7,104 nucleotides of DNA from positions 1-7,104 of the forward strand of contig URLU01000115.1 in assembly GCA_900548765.1 (NCBI GenBank). Direction: 5' to 3'. The notes beneath the pieces were generated by a model. The model made no database searches, had not been told where the DNA came from, and saw only the letters and a program-made list of their open reading frames with translations. The translations under genes were made by a program, and so were the position numbers. Every line of letters starts with the position of its first letter. Position 1 is the first letter of the stretch. The stretch comes from an uncultured Lachnobacterium sp. GTDB lineage: Bacteria; Bacillota; Clostridia; Lachnospirales; Lachnospiraceae. Of the stretch, positions 1-5,831 are shown piece after piece.

Positions 1-156
1 GTTCTATGAGGTCTTTTTCTTTTACTTAAAACCATGGAGAAAGCCTTGAAAATAGGTGAGGATAAAGGATTTTGCCGAATAATTTTACCTTAAAAGGTGC
101 AGGTTAGCTGAAAATGTAAATAAGCCTTTCTTTTATATAATATAGTATGTGGATGC
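1..156. other. AT-rich intergenic stretch downstream of the cyclase gene
   Basis: No reading frame here has a convincing start, ribosome binding site or recognisable product. A small inverted repeat (ACCTT, two bases, AAGGT at 87-98) lies about 60 bases beyond the stop codon of the minus-strand cyclase gene. It has a short stem and no U-tract on the minus strand, so it is not a convincing terminator. A TATAAT match at 136-141 on the plus strand has no good -35 partner and would read into the antisense of the cyclase gene. I assign nothing firm to this stretch. Confidence 0.5.
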
Positions 157-1509
157 TTAACGTCTTCTGCGTTCAATTCCATTCTTTCTATAATACTCTG
201 CTTTATCGGCATACATGCGCTTCTCTGATTCCTGCAATAATATATCCAGCTCTGTTGTTGCTTCATCCTGCCATATCATACCCACTGCCATATTCACAGT
301 ATTCTCTTTCATCAATTCCTTTAAAAGTCTGATGCGCTCTTCTAACACATCCTGCTCAATCTGCGAACAGAGTGCAAGAAATTCGTCTCCCCCTATGCGG
401 AACACACCATAATCGCCAAATGCTTTACTCAGACAGTCGCGTGCCCTCAGAATCAGCTGGTCTCCCGCCTTATGCCCCATGGTGTCATTGACGTGCTTTA
501 ATCCGGTAATGTCACAATAGACCACTCCAATACTCTTCTTGTGGTCAATCTGTGAAATATATCTGTTCATGGCAAATCTGTTGCCAAATCCGGTAAGCGC
601 ATCCTTATAACTCATATCTTCCAGATCTCTCATCAGATTCCTTCTTTTGATACATGACACGAGGAAGTGCCCCGTAATCTGAAGCATATTGGATGTATAT
701 TCCAAAGATAAAGGCGGTGGGTTATCCACTCCATAAAAAGCAATAACTTTACCATCATCATATAACGGTACAACTACAAGGGTATGAATATCCTGTCTCT
801 TGAGATTCTCATATTGCAAAGGATCGATTTCCCTGATTTCTTCCAGATCGTGAAATACGATATTCTTTCCTTTCTGAAATCTATGATACCAGTTTGCACA
901 GATCTCAGGCGGAAGGTTCTGCAGATTATCCTTCTCCGGTTTTACTCCCTCTGCAACCCATTCATAGGTGTTATTGTCTCCGCCATTCTCATCTTTCTCA
1001 AATATATAAGTTCTCTCACCATTCAGTGATTTGCCAATGTACTCCAGAATCGCATGGATAGATTCATCCGGGGTTGCTGCCATGAGCGCAATTCGCAGTC
1101 CTTCGTTTACCAGCGCCTCCATACTGTTATATTTATGGAGTGCTTTATCCTGTATGCGTTCTTCACTGATATCTATCCCGATTTCAAGCCGGTACTTTCT
1201 ATGCTCCTGTGGATCTTCAACCAATGTATCCTTCAGAATTAGATATTTATCTATAACCGAATTATAATGACGCCATTCTTCAAAGAATCCTTCGCAGATT
1301 TTATCATTATTACACATGCCACATGGAATCGATGACTTCTGCAATATTTCATAACATTTTCTGCCTTTTATTTCATCCAGGGATTTTAACCCATAAGCTT
1401 CCAATGTCTTGCGATTCATATATATAATCTCATATGTCTCTATATCCATAGCATATACATACTCATTCATATTCTCGAAAAAATGCCAGATATTGTTAAT
1501 TTCTTTCAT
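157..1509 (-). CDS. PAS-GAF-GGDEF diguanylate cyclase
   Basis: The 450-residue protein probably makes cyclic di-GMP from two GTP, with its activity set by N-terminal sensor domains. Residues about 8-118 look like a PAS domain (YVYAMDIETYEIIYMN, ending in the PAC-like IGIDISEER) and carry a cysteine cluster at C52, C63, C66 and C72. Residues about 128-288 look like a GAF domain (VVVPLYDDGKVIAFYGVDNP). Residues about 299-448 are the GGDEF domain: DALTGFGNR at 303-311, metal-binding D333 in CDITGLKHVND, and the intact RIGGDEF signature at 371-377, so it should be active. The usual inhibitory RxxD site just before the signature is replaced by FGDY (364-367). I see no signal peptide or membrane segment, so it is probably cytosolic. 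The start is supported by GAGG at 1517-1520, seven bases upstream. It has its own promoter and appears monocistronic. No EAL or HD-GYP partner is in the window. The ligand of the sensor domains cannot be told from sequence alone. Confidence 0.92.
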   Translation of the reverse strand: MKEINNIWHFFENMNEYVYAMDIETYEIIYMNRKTLEAYGLKSLDEIKGRKCYEILQKSSIPCGMCNNDKICEGFFEEWRHYNSVIDKYLILKDTLVEDPQEHRKYRLEIGIDISEERIQDKALHKYNSMEALVNEGLRIALMAATPDESIHAILEYIGKSLNGERTYIFEKDENGGDNNTYEWVAEGVKPEKDNLQNLPPEICANWYHRFQKGKNIVFHDLEEIREIDPLQYENLKRQDIHTLVVVPLYDDGKVIAFYGVDNPPPLSLEYTSNMLQITGHFLVSCIKRRNLMRDLEDMSYKDALTGFGNRFAMNRYISQIDHKKSIGVVYCDITGLKHVNDTMGHKAGDQLILRARDCLSKAFGDYGVFRIGGDEFLALCSQIEQDVLEERIRLLKELMKENTVNMAVGMIWQDEATTELDILLQESEKRMYADKAEYYRKNGIERRRR

Positions 1510-1562
1510 CTTTAATCCTCACATTTCCTCTAGTATGGTTAATTGTATCTACACATATAGAT

Positions 1563-1571
1563 ATTATAGCA
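1563..1571 (-). promoter_or_regulatory. Extended -10 promoter of the cyclase gene
   Basis: Read on the minus strand, this is TGCTATAAT: a perfect TATAAT preceded by the TGn extension typical of extended -10 promoters. No good -35 hexamer lies 17-18 bases upstream, which fits that promoter class. It sits 54 bases upstream of the start codon. An imperfect palindrome (TATCTA, six bases, TAGATA at 1546-1563) overlaps the edge of the -10 box and the likely start point, and could be an operator. The assignment is by motif only. Confidence 0.6.
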
Positions 1572-1618
1572 TATAACTATTATTTTTCTACAGTCTCATT
1601 TCAAATTGTTGATTTCTA

Positions 1619-1732
1619 TTATATACAAGCCTGCAGTCTTTTACTTCCAGCTTCTCTAGTAAAATCATAATCAAGGGTAATCCCTTGTTTCTCACATACA
1701 TCTTTGAATCTCTCATAAAAATCAAAGGTGTT
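1619..1732 (-). pseudogene. Possible remnant of a Cro/CI-type (XRE) regulator gene
   Basis: An open stretch on the minus strand reads NTFDFYERFKDVCEKQGIT and ends after 38 codons at a TAA. The segment FYERFKDVCEKQGIT resembles the first helix of many Firmicutes Cro/CI-type repressors, and REAG further on resembles the start of their second helix. No recognition helix follows and no credible start codon or ribosome binding site precedes it. The frame can be extended upstream to a GTG at 1888, but that start lies inside the repeat element at 1822-1898, and the extra residues look like translated repeat and AT-rich spacer. I read it as a decayed 5' gene fragment; it could also be a chance frame. 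Confidence 0.3.
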
Positions 1733-1821
1733 CCATTGGTTGCCTGGTAATAGAATATTAGAGGATGACCAATACAGATAGCAGACTTTAAATATGAGCA
1801 GAATAAAAATAAAGTTGCATG

Positions 1822-1898
1822 AAAAGGGCGTGTGAAAAAACTCTCGTTTTTTCACACCTGATCCACCAGCGGATCCTCGTTTTTTCACACGCCCTTTT
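1822..1898. repeat. Compact repeat element with 20-bp inverted arms and an internal direct repeat
   Basis: The arms AAAAGGGCGTGTGAAAAAAC (1822-1841) and GTTTTTTCACACGCCCTTTT (1879-1898) are perfect reverse complements around a 37-base centre. On the minus strand, GTGTGAAAAAACGAG occurs twice in direct orientation (1890-1876 and 1857-1843). Between the copies is an 18-base spacer that can itself form a GATCC/GGATC hairpin. The right-hand end (1841-1830) is an inverted copy of the first 12 bases of that unit. So the inverted copy can pair either with the near copy, giving a 12-bp stem with a GAGA tetraloop, or with the far copy, giving the full 20-bp stem. I see no flanking target-site duplication. 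It may be a dispersed intergenic repeat, but that is not testable from one copy. Confidence 0.75.
1822..1898 (-). terminator. Probable bidirectional intrinsic terminator after the cellobiose phosphorylase gene
   Basis: The full-length hairpin lies 42 bases beyond the stop codon of the phosphorylase gene. Read from that gene, the base of the stem is GC-rich (GGGCGTGTG pairing with CACACGCCC) and is followed at once by TTTT. Because the structure is symmetric, the same holds in the opposite direction. The U-tract is short and the loop is long (37 bases, itself structured), so efficiency is uncertain. No other terminator candidate is visible between the phosphorylase and cyclase genes. Confidence 0.55.
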
Positions 1899-1939
1899 AG
1901 TGTTTTATGGAGAGGAAAATTAATAAAGAGAAATAAATA

Positions 1940-4396
1940 TTATCCCATTATTACCTTAACGTTTACAGATGCCTTACCATCTGCCATTTCAACAGGAATA
2001 GTGTTTCCAGATATTTCAACACCATCCACAGTTACTGATTTGACACCCTTTTGTACGCCATCAAGATTTAAAACTGTAATATTGTATTTACAGCCCCTGA
2101 AATCTCTGCACACCTCAAAGCCATCCAGCTTTGAAGGAATACAAGGGTCGATTGTTAGTCCGTCATAATCTGGTTTTACTCCCAAGATGTATTGTGACAC
2201 ATTTAAGAATGTCCATGCAGCAGTTCCTGTAAGCCAGCTGTTCTTTGCTTCACCGAAGTTTGGCGCATCCTTACCGGCTATCATCTGTGAATATACATAA
2301 GGCTCAGTTCTATGAATTTCACTTATATCCTCGATATATGCAGGACAGGTTCTTGTGTATACAGTCCATGCCCTGTTACCACGCCCAACAACAGTCTCAC
2401 CGATGGAAATCCATGGATTATTGTGACAGAAGATACCGGCATTCTCCTTGTATCCCGGTGGATAAGAAGAAATCTCACCAAGCTCAAGATGGTATTTGTG
2501 GTATGGTGGCTGCAGGAGCACAATACCGTATTTGGTGTCCAGATATTTCTCAACGGACTCCATTGCCTTTAAGCAATAGCCTTCTTTAAGTCCGATTTCT
2601 GCAATTGTACAAAAGCCCTGTGGCTCGATAAAGATTTTGCCATCCTCACATTCTTTGGAACCAATCTTGTGCTTGTAGTGGTCGTAAGCTCTCAGGTACC
2701 ACTCACCATCCCAGCCTGCATCCATAACTGTCTTTTCCATTGCAGCTACGTCTGTCATTACTTTGTCGGCTTCGTCATTTAATCCTCTGTGTCTGCATAT
2801 TGCAGCATAGTCCTTGCCGTATTTTACATACATGCCGGCGATAAATACTGATTCTGCGTTTGGCCCCTCTGATGGACCAAAGGTCTGGAAGGACTCACCC
2901 GGCTCCTTAGAGAAGCAGTTCAGATTCAGACAGTCATTCCAGTCAGCACGTCCAATCTGCGGCAGACCATGCGGTCCCAGATGGTTGGTTATGTAATTAA
3001 ATGAACGTCTCAAATGCTCCATAAAGTCTGTGGCAACAGACATATCATTGTCATATGGAGTGAGCTCATCCAGAATGCTGTAATCACCAGTCTCCTTGAT
3101 ATAGGCTGATGTTCCTGCTATAAGCCATAATGGGTCATCATTGAAACCGCTTCCTATATCAGCGTTTCCACGTTTGGTCAGTGGCTGATACTGATGATAA
3201 GCAGAACCATCCTCAAACTGAGTAGAAGCTATATCCAGGATTCTCTGCCTTGCCCTGTCCGGAATAAGGTGTACAAAGCCCATTAAATCCTGGCAGGAAT
3301 CCCTGAATCCCATTCCGCGGCCGATTCCTGACTCGAAGTATGAAGCAGAGCGGCTCATGTTAAATGTGACCATGCACTGATACTGATTCCAGATGTTTAC
3401 CATTCGGTCAAGCTTCTTCTCGGAAGACTTAACTGTATAGTGTGACAGCAGGTCTGTCCAGTATCCCTTTAATTTTGCCAGAGCTGCATCAGCTTTTTGA
3501 ACAGTGTCATATCTGGCAAGTAATCTATCAGCAGGCGCGCGGTTTATGATTCCGTCCTCTGCCCGTCCTATCCATTTTACCTCAACAGGATTTTCAACAT
3601 ATCCCAGTACAAAGACATAGGTTTTTGACTCCCCGGCTGCAAGCTCTAATTTAATGTGATGAGAGCCGACAGGAGCCCAGCCGCTTGCCACAGAGTTTTT
3701 AGACTTGCCAGCAGCAACAACCTCCGGTTTGGAGTTCTCACCATAGGCTCCCAGGAAAGAATCCCTGTCTGTATCAAAGCCCTCAACAGGGCTGTTTATA
3801 GCATATACAGCATAGTGGTTTCTTCTCTCGCGGTACTCTGTCTTGTGATAGAGTTGTGAACCATTGCCGTGAATTTCTACCTCGCCGGTTGAAAAGTTAC
3901 GCTGGAAGTTTGTCATGTCGTCCATGGCATTCCAGAGACAGAACTCTACATATGAGAAGATATCCAGATTTTTCTTATCGGCAGAATTATTTGTAATAGT
4001 AAGCTTATTGATTTCACAACTGTCACCAATAGGAACAAAGTCTGTGAGGACAGCGCTTACGCCGTTTTTTTCTCCCTTGAATACAGAATAGCCCATGCCA
4101 TGGTGGCACTCATAGGAATCAAGCTCTGTCTTGGAAGGCATCCAGCCCGGATTCCAGATTGTATCCTTGTCCTTTATATAGTAGTAGTGACCATTGCTGT
4201 CATAAGGTACATTATTGTATCTGTACCTTGTCAGGCGTAAAAGCTTTGCATCTTTATAGAAGCTGTAGCCCCCGCATGTGTTTGAAACAAGAGAGAAGAA
4301 ATCTTCACATCCCAGATAGTTAATCCATGGTAATGGAGTCTTTGGTGTTGTGATTACATACTCTCTGTCTGCGTCATCAAAATATCCAAATTTCAT
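1940..4396 (-). CDS. cbp: Cellobiose phosphorylase (glycoside hydrolase family 94)
   Basis: The product is an 818-residue cytosolic enzyme that reversibly splits cellobiose with inorganic phosphate into glucose and alpha-glucose-1-phosphate (EC 2.4.1.20). Its length matches characterised cellobiose phosphorylases (about 810-822 residues) and is well short of cellodextrin phosphorylases. From remembered family structures, the key residues are in place. The general acid is D488 in [10 protein letters not shown] (485-493). Sugar-binding R360 and D366 lie in [10 protein letters not shown]. The phosphate site is formed by R349, H658 (FCHNNPW) and T723-G724 (WLTGTAAW). The N-terminal part (about 1-270) is the beta-sandwich, about 320-740 is the alpha/alpha barrel, and the C-terminal part is a small beta domain. 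There is no signal peptide. The start is fixed by AAGGAG at 4405-4410, eight bases upstream. It is divergent from the LacI-type regulator gene, with an operator-like site in its leader. Laminaribiose or chitobiose specificity is less likely because the WNDCLNLN context is typical of cellobiose enzymes as I recall them. Confidence 0.95.
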   Translation of the reverse strand: MKFGYFDDADREYVITTPKTPLPWINYLGCEDFFSLVSNTCGGYSFYKDAKLLRLTRYRYNNVPYDSNGHYYYIKDKDTIWNPGWMPSKTELDSYECHHGMGYSVFKGEKNGVSAVLTDFVPIGDSCEINKLTITNNSADKKNLDIFSYVEFCLWNAMDDMTNFQRNFSTGEVEIHGNGSQLYHKTEYRERRNHYAVYAINSPVEGFDTDRDSFLGAYGENSKPEVVAAGKSKNSVASGWAPVGSHHIKLELAAGESKTYVFVLGYVENPVEVKWIGRAEDGIINRAPADRLLARYDTVQKADAALAKLKGYWTDLLSHYTVKSSEKKLDRMVNIWNQYQCMVTFNMSRSASYFESGIGRGMGFRDSCQDLMGFVHLIPDRARQRILDIASTQFEDGSAYHQYQPLTKRGNADIGSGFNDDPLWLIAGTSAYIKETGDYSILDELTPYDNDMSVATDFMEHLRRSFNYITNHLGPHGLPQIGRADWNDCLNLNCFSKEPGESFQTFGPSEGPNAESVFIAGMYVKYGKDYAAICRHRGLNDEADKVMTDVAAMEKTVMDAGWDGEWYLRAYDHYKHKIGSKECEDGKIFIEPQGFCTIAEIGLKEGYCLKAMESVEKYLDTKYGIVLLQPPYHKYHLELGEISSYPPGYKENAGIFCHNNPWISIGETVVGRGNRAWTVYTRTCPAYIEDISEIHRTEPYVYSQMIAGKDAPNFGEAKNSWLTGTAAWTFLNVSQYILGVKPDYDGLTIDPCIPSKLDGFEVCRDFRGCKYNITVLNLDGVQKGVKSVTVDGVEISGNTIPVEMADGKASVNVKVIMG

Positions 4397-4404
4397 AATA
4401 TGAT

Positions 4405-4410
4405 CTCCTT
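4405..4410 (-). promoter_or_regulatory. Ribosome binding site of the cellobiose phosphorylase gene
   Basis: AAGGAG on the minus strand, eight bases before the ATG, is a strong site with normal spacing and decides the start. Confidence 0.85.
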
Positions 4411-4413
4411 AAT

Positions 4414-4431
4414 AACGTAAACGTTTAAGTT
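4414..4431. promoter_or_regulatory. Operator O1, LacI-family type, in the phosphorylase leader
   Basis: The site AACGTAAACGTTTAAGTT is a CG-centred near-palindrome with eight of nine base pairs symmetric and a perfect 10-bp core, TAAACGTTTA (4418-4427). This is the usual form of LacI/GalR-family operators. It lies just downstream of the predicted -10 box of the phosphorylase promoter, at roughly +8 to +25, where a bound repressor would block initiation or early elongation. The likely ligand is the repressor encoded at 4751-5767. It departs from the CcpA cre consensus at three fixed positions, so a dedicated regulator fits better than global catabolite control. Confidence 0.7.
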
Positions 4432-4444
4432 GCTTTATACTTGA

Positions 4445-4473
4445 AGTATATAGCCATAAAAGGTAAAAAGCAA
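4445..4473 (-). promoter_or_regulatory. Promoter of the cellobiose phosphorylase gene
   Basis: On the minus strand, TTGCTT (4473-4468), a 17-base spacer and TATACT (4450-4445) form a good sigma-A promoter. Transcription should begin near 4438, giving a leader of about 40 bases that includes O1 and the ribosome binding site. The -10 box is one arm of a 15-base palindrome (4436-4450). Confidence 0.65.
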
Positions 4474-4670
4474 GCATAAAGATATATAAAAGACGCGTTT
4501 TGGAGATAATATACAAAAAGGAATGCAATAATTGGAGAAAATCACTAGCCATAGATTTACAGCGAAATAATACATAGTACTATTTTACGTGAAATTGTTA
4601 AGTAGTTGTTTAAAAGCAACAAGTTATACAGGCAATTATCAGATAATATTCACAAAAATTACAAAAACAG
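4474..4670. other. AT-rich middle of the divergent control region
   Basis: This is the stretch between the two predicted promoters. It has no supportable gene on either strand. It contains a perfect 10-bp palindrome, ATAGTACTAT (4574-4583), and an imperfect GTTG/CAAC hairpin around 4606-4621. Neither has the central CG of the two operator-like sites. The length could simply be spacing that allows the two operators to interact, or it could hold sites for other regulators. Confidence 0.4.
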
Positions 4671-4699
4671 TTGCAAAATGCTGACAAAGGGGGTAGTAT
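4671..4699 (+). promoter_or_regulatory. Promoter of the LacI-family regulator gene
   Basis: TTGCAA (4671-4676), a 17-base spacer and TAGTAT (4694-4699) fit a sigma-A promoter with two mismatches in the -35 box and one in the -10 box. Transcription should begin near 4706, at the edge of O2. It probably also drives the transporter gene downstream, since no strong promoter is seen in the 64-base gap before it. Confidence 0.55.
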
Positions 4700-4704
4700 G
4701 AAAT

Positions 4705-4722
4705 TACGAAAACGATTAAGTG
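4705..4722. promoter_or_regulatory. Operator O2, upstream of the LacI-family regulator gene
   Basis: The site TACGAAAACGATTAAGTG matches O1 at 14 of 18 bases on the same strand, sharing ACG, AAACG and TTAAGT with identical spacing. It is less symmetric than O1, so it is likely weaker. It covers the predicted start point of the regulator gene, which would give autoregulation. The centre-to-centre distance to O1 is 291 bp. Confidence 0.55.
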
Positions 4723-4735
4723 TTTCGCAAGACAC

Positions 4736-4742
4736 AAAGAGG
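4736..4742 (+). promoter_or_regulatory. Ribosome binding site deciding the regulator start
   Basis: AAAGAGG ends eight bases before the ATG at 4751 but only two bases before the upstream in-frame ATG at 4745. The spacing therefore selects 4751 as the real start. Confidence 0.7.
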
Positions 4743-4750
4743 AAATGTAT

Positions 4751-5767
4751 ATGGTTTCGATAAAAGATATAGCAAAGGCATGTGGGGTTTCAGCAGCAAC
4801 AGTCAGCAAGGCTCTGCATGACCAAAAAGATGTAAGCGAAGAAACTAAGGAAAGAGTCAGACAGGCGGCCAAGGAGCTTGGATATTTTCCAAACGCAGCA
4901 GCCAGAGCACTTAAGACAAACCGTTCCAAGAATATAGGAGTTCTTTATTCAGAGGAAGCGGGAATGGATTTGACACATGAGTATTTCGCAGGTGTGTTAA
5001 ACGGAGTTAAGGCACAGGCTGAGGAACTGGGATATGACATAACCTTCATCAATAATAAGAGGAGAGATAAGATGTCGTATTTAGAGCATTGTCTCTATAG
5101 GAATTTTGATGGAGTCATAATTGTCTGTGCAGACTTTAATGATGAAAGAGTCATGGAGCTTATGAACAGTGAGCTTCCGGTTGTCACAATCGACCATGTA
5201 TATCACAACTGTACAGCAGTCAGTTCAGACAATGTACAGGGCATGACAGACCTGATGAATTACATAATAAGTAATGGACATGAGAAAATCGCATTTATCC
5301 ATGGACAGGACAATTCATCAATGGTTACAAGGGAAAGGATTACAGCTTATTACAAGGCACTGGAAGATAATGGAATTAAATGTAATGAGCAGTATATAAA
5401 AGAAGCCGAGTATCTGCAGGTCGAGGGCTCAAGCAAAGGCACCAGGGAACTTTTAAACATGGATGATCCACCAACCTGTATTATATATCCGGACGACAGA
5501 GCCGTGATTGGTGGAGTAAATGTTTTGAGGGAGATGGGACTTAAGGCACCGGATGATATTTCCATAGCGGGATATGATGGCAGTGCAATTTCACAGATGT
5601 TAAGCCCGAAGATAACTACAATCAAACAGGATACAGACCAGATTGGCAGAGAAGCTGCCGCTCGTCTTATCAAAATAATTAACAAGCCCAAAACAACCTT
5701 AATTGAAAGGGTTGTTGTGGAAGGAATCCTGCTGAAAGGAGAGTCAGTAGGAAGAAATCCAAGATAA
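4751..5767 (+). CDS. LacI/GalR-family transcriptional repressor, probably of cellobiose utilisation
   Basis: The 338-residue DNA-binding protein presumably represses the flanking sugar genes until a sugar ligand binds. From the start at 4751, residues 2-24 form the helix-turn-helix (VSIKDIAKACGVSAATVSKALH). The hinge helix lies near PNAAARALKT (about 48-57). The rest is a periplasmic-binding-protein-like ligand domain from about 60, with the typical ISIAGYDGS and TTIKQDTDQIGREAAARLI stretches near the end. The length is normal for the family. The alternative start at 4745 would add two residues but is too close to the ribosome binding site. It lies between the divergent phosphorylase gene and the transporter gene, and operator-like sites face both promoters, so it is most likely a local regulator and autoregulated. 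Cellobiose as the effector is inferred from context only. Confidence 0.93.
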   Translation: MVSIKDIAKACGVSAATVSKALHDQKDVSEETKERVRQAAKELGYFPNAAARALKTNRSKNIGVLYSEEAGMDLTHEYFAGVLNGVKAQAEELGYDITFINNKRRDKMSYLEHCLYRNFDGVIIVCADFNDERVMELMNSELPVVTIDHVYHNCTAVSSDNVQGMTDLMNYIISNGHEKIAFIHGQDNSSMVTRERITAYYKALEDNGIKCNEQYIKEAEYLQVEGSSKGTRELLNMDDPPTCIIYPDDRAVIGGVNVLREMGLKAPDDISIAGYDGSAISQMLSPKITTIKQDTDQIGREAAARLIKIINKPKTTLIERVVVEGILLKGESVGRNPR

Positions 5768-5831
5768 ATTGCCCAAAGGGCACGAAAATTAATTTAATTG
5801 CCAGTATGGCGGGAAAAAAGGAGGACTAAAA
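5768..5831 (+). promoter_or_regulatory. Regulator-transporter gap with small hairpins and a strong ribosome binding site
   Basis: TGCCC-AAA-GGGCA (5770-5782) forms a 5-bp stem just after the regulator stop codon. A second small hairpin, GCCA-GTA-TGGC (5800-5810), precedes the ribosome binding site AAGGAGG (5818-5824), which is seven bases before the ATG. Neither hairpin is followed by a U-tract, so they are not terminators by themselves. They may instead be RNA processing or stability elements that let the binding protein be made in larger amount than the regulator. A TTGCCC/TTTAAT promoter with an 18-base spacer is possible but weak. Confidence 0.45.

Noticed and set aside
1822..1898. CRISPR-like array suggested by the repeat-spacer-repeat pattern (two 15-base units, 18-base spacer)
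   Set aside because: There are only two short direct units, the spacer is itself palindromic, a third copy is inverted, and there are no cas genes. The overall hairpin explains the pattern better.
1822..1898. Insertion sequence ends or a transposon
   Set aside because: There is no transposase, the arms are only 37 bases apart, and the flanks (CATG and AGTG) show no target-site duplication. A non-autonomous repeat remains possible.
1951..1968. A second operator- or cre-like sequence (TTAACGTTTACA) near the 3' end of the phosphorylase gene
   Set aside because: It lies inside conserved-looking coding sequence (VNVKV), one symmetric pair of its core is broken, and it is not near a promoter. A chance match is more likely.
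2245..2589. Long plus-strand reading frame opposite the phosphorylase gene
   Set aside because: It is a shadow of a strongly conserved enzyme gene. It has no recognisable domain and no good ribosome binding site.
4639..4929. Minus-strand reading frame across the control region and start of the regulator gene
   Set aside because: It overlaps the regulator's helix-turn-helix coding sequence on the opposite strand and the promoters. The hydrophobic residues come from AT-rich DNA.
5783..5800. A third copy of the operator upstream of the binding-protein gene (ACGAAAATTAATTTAA)
   Set aside because: The first seven bases match O2, but the central CG is missing and the right half does not match, about 9 of 16 overall.
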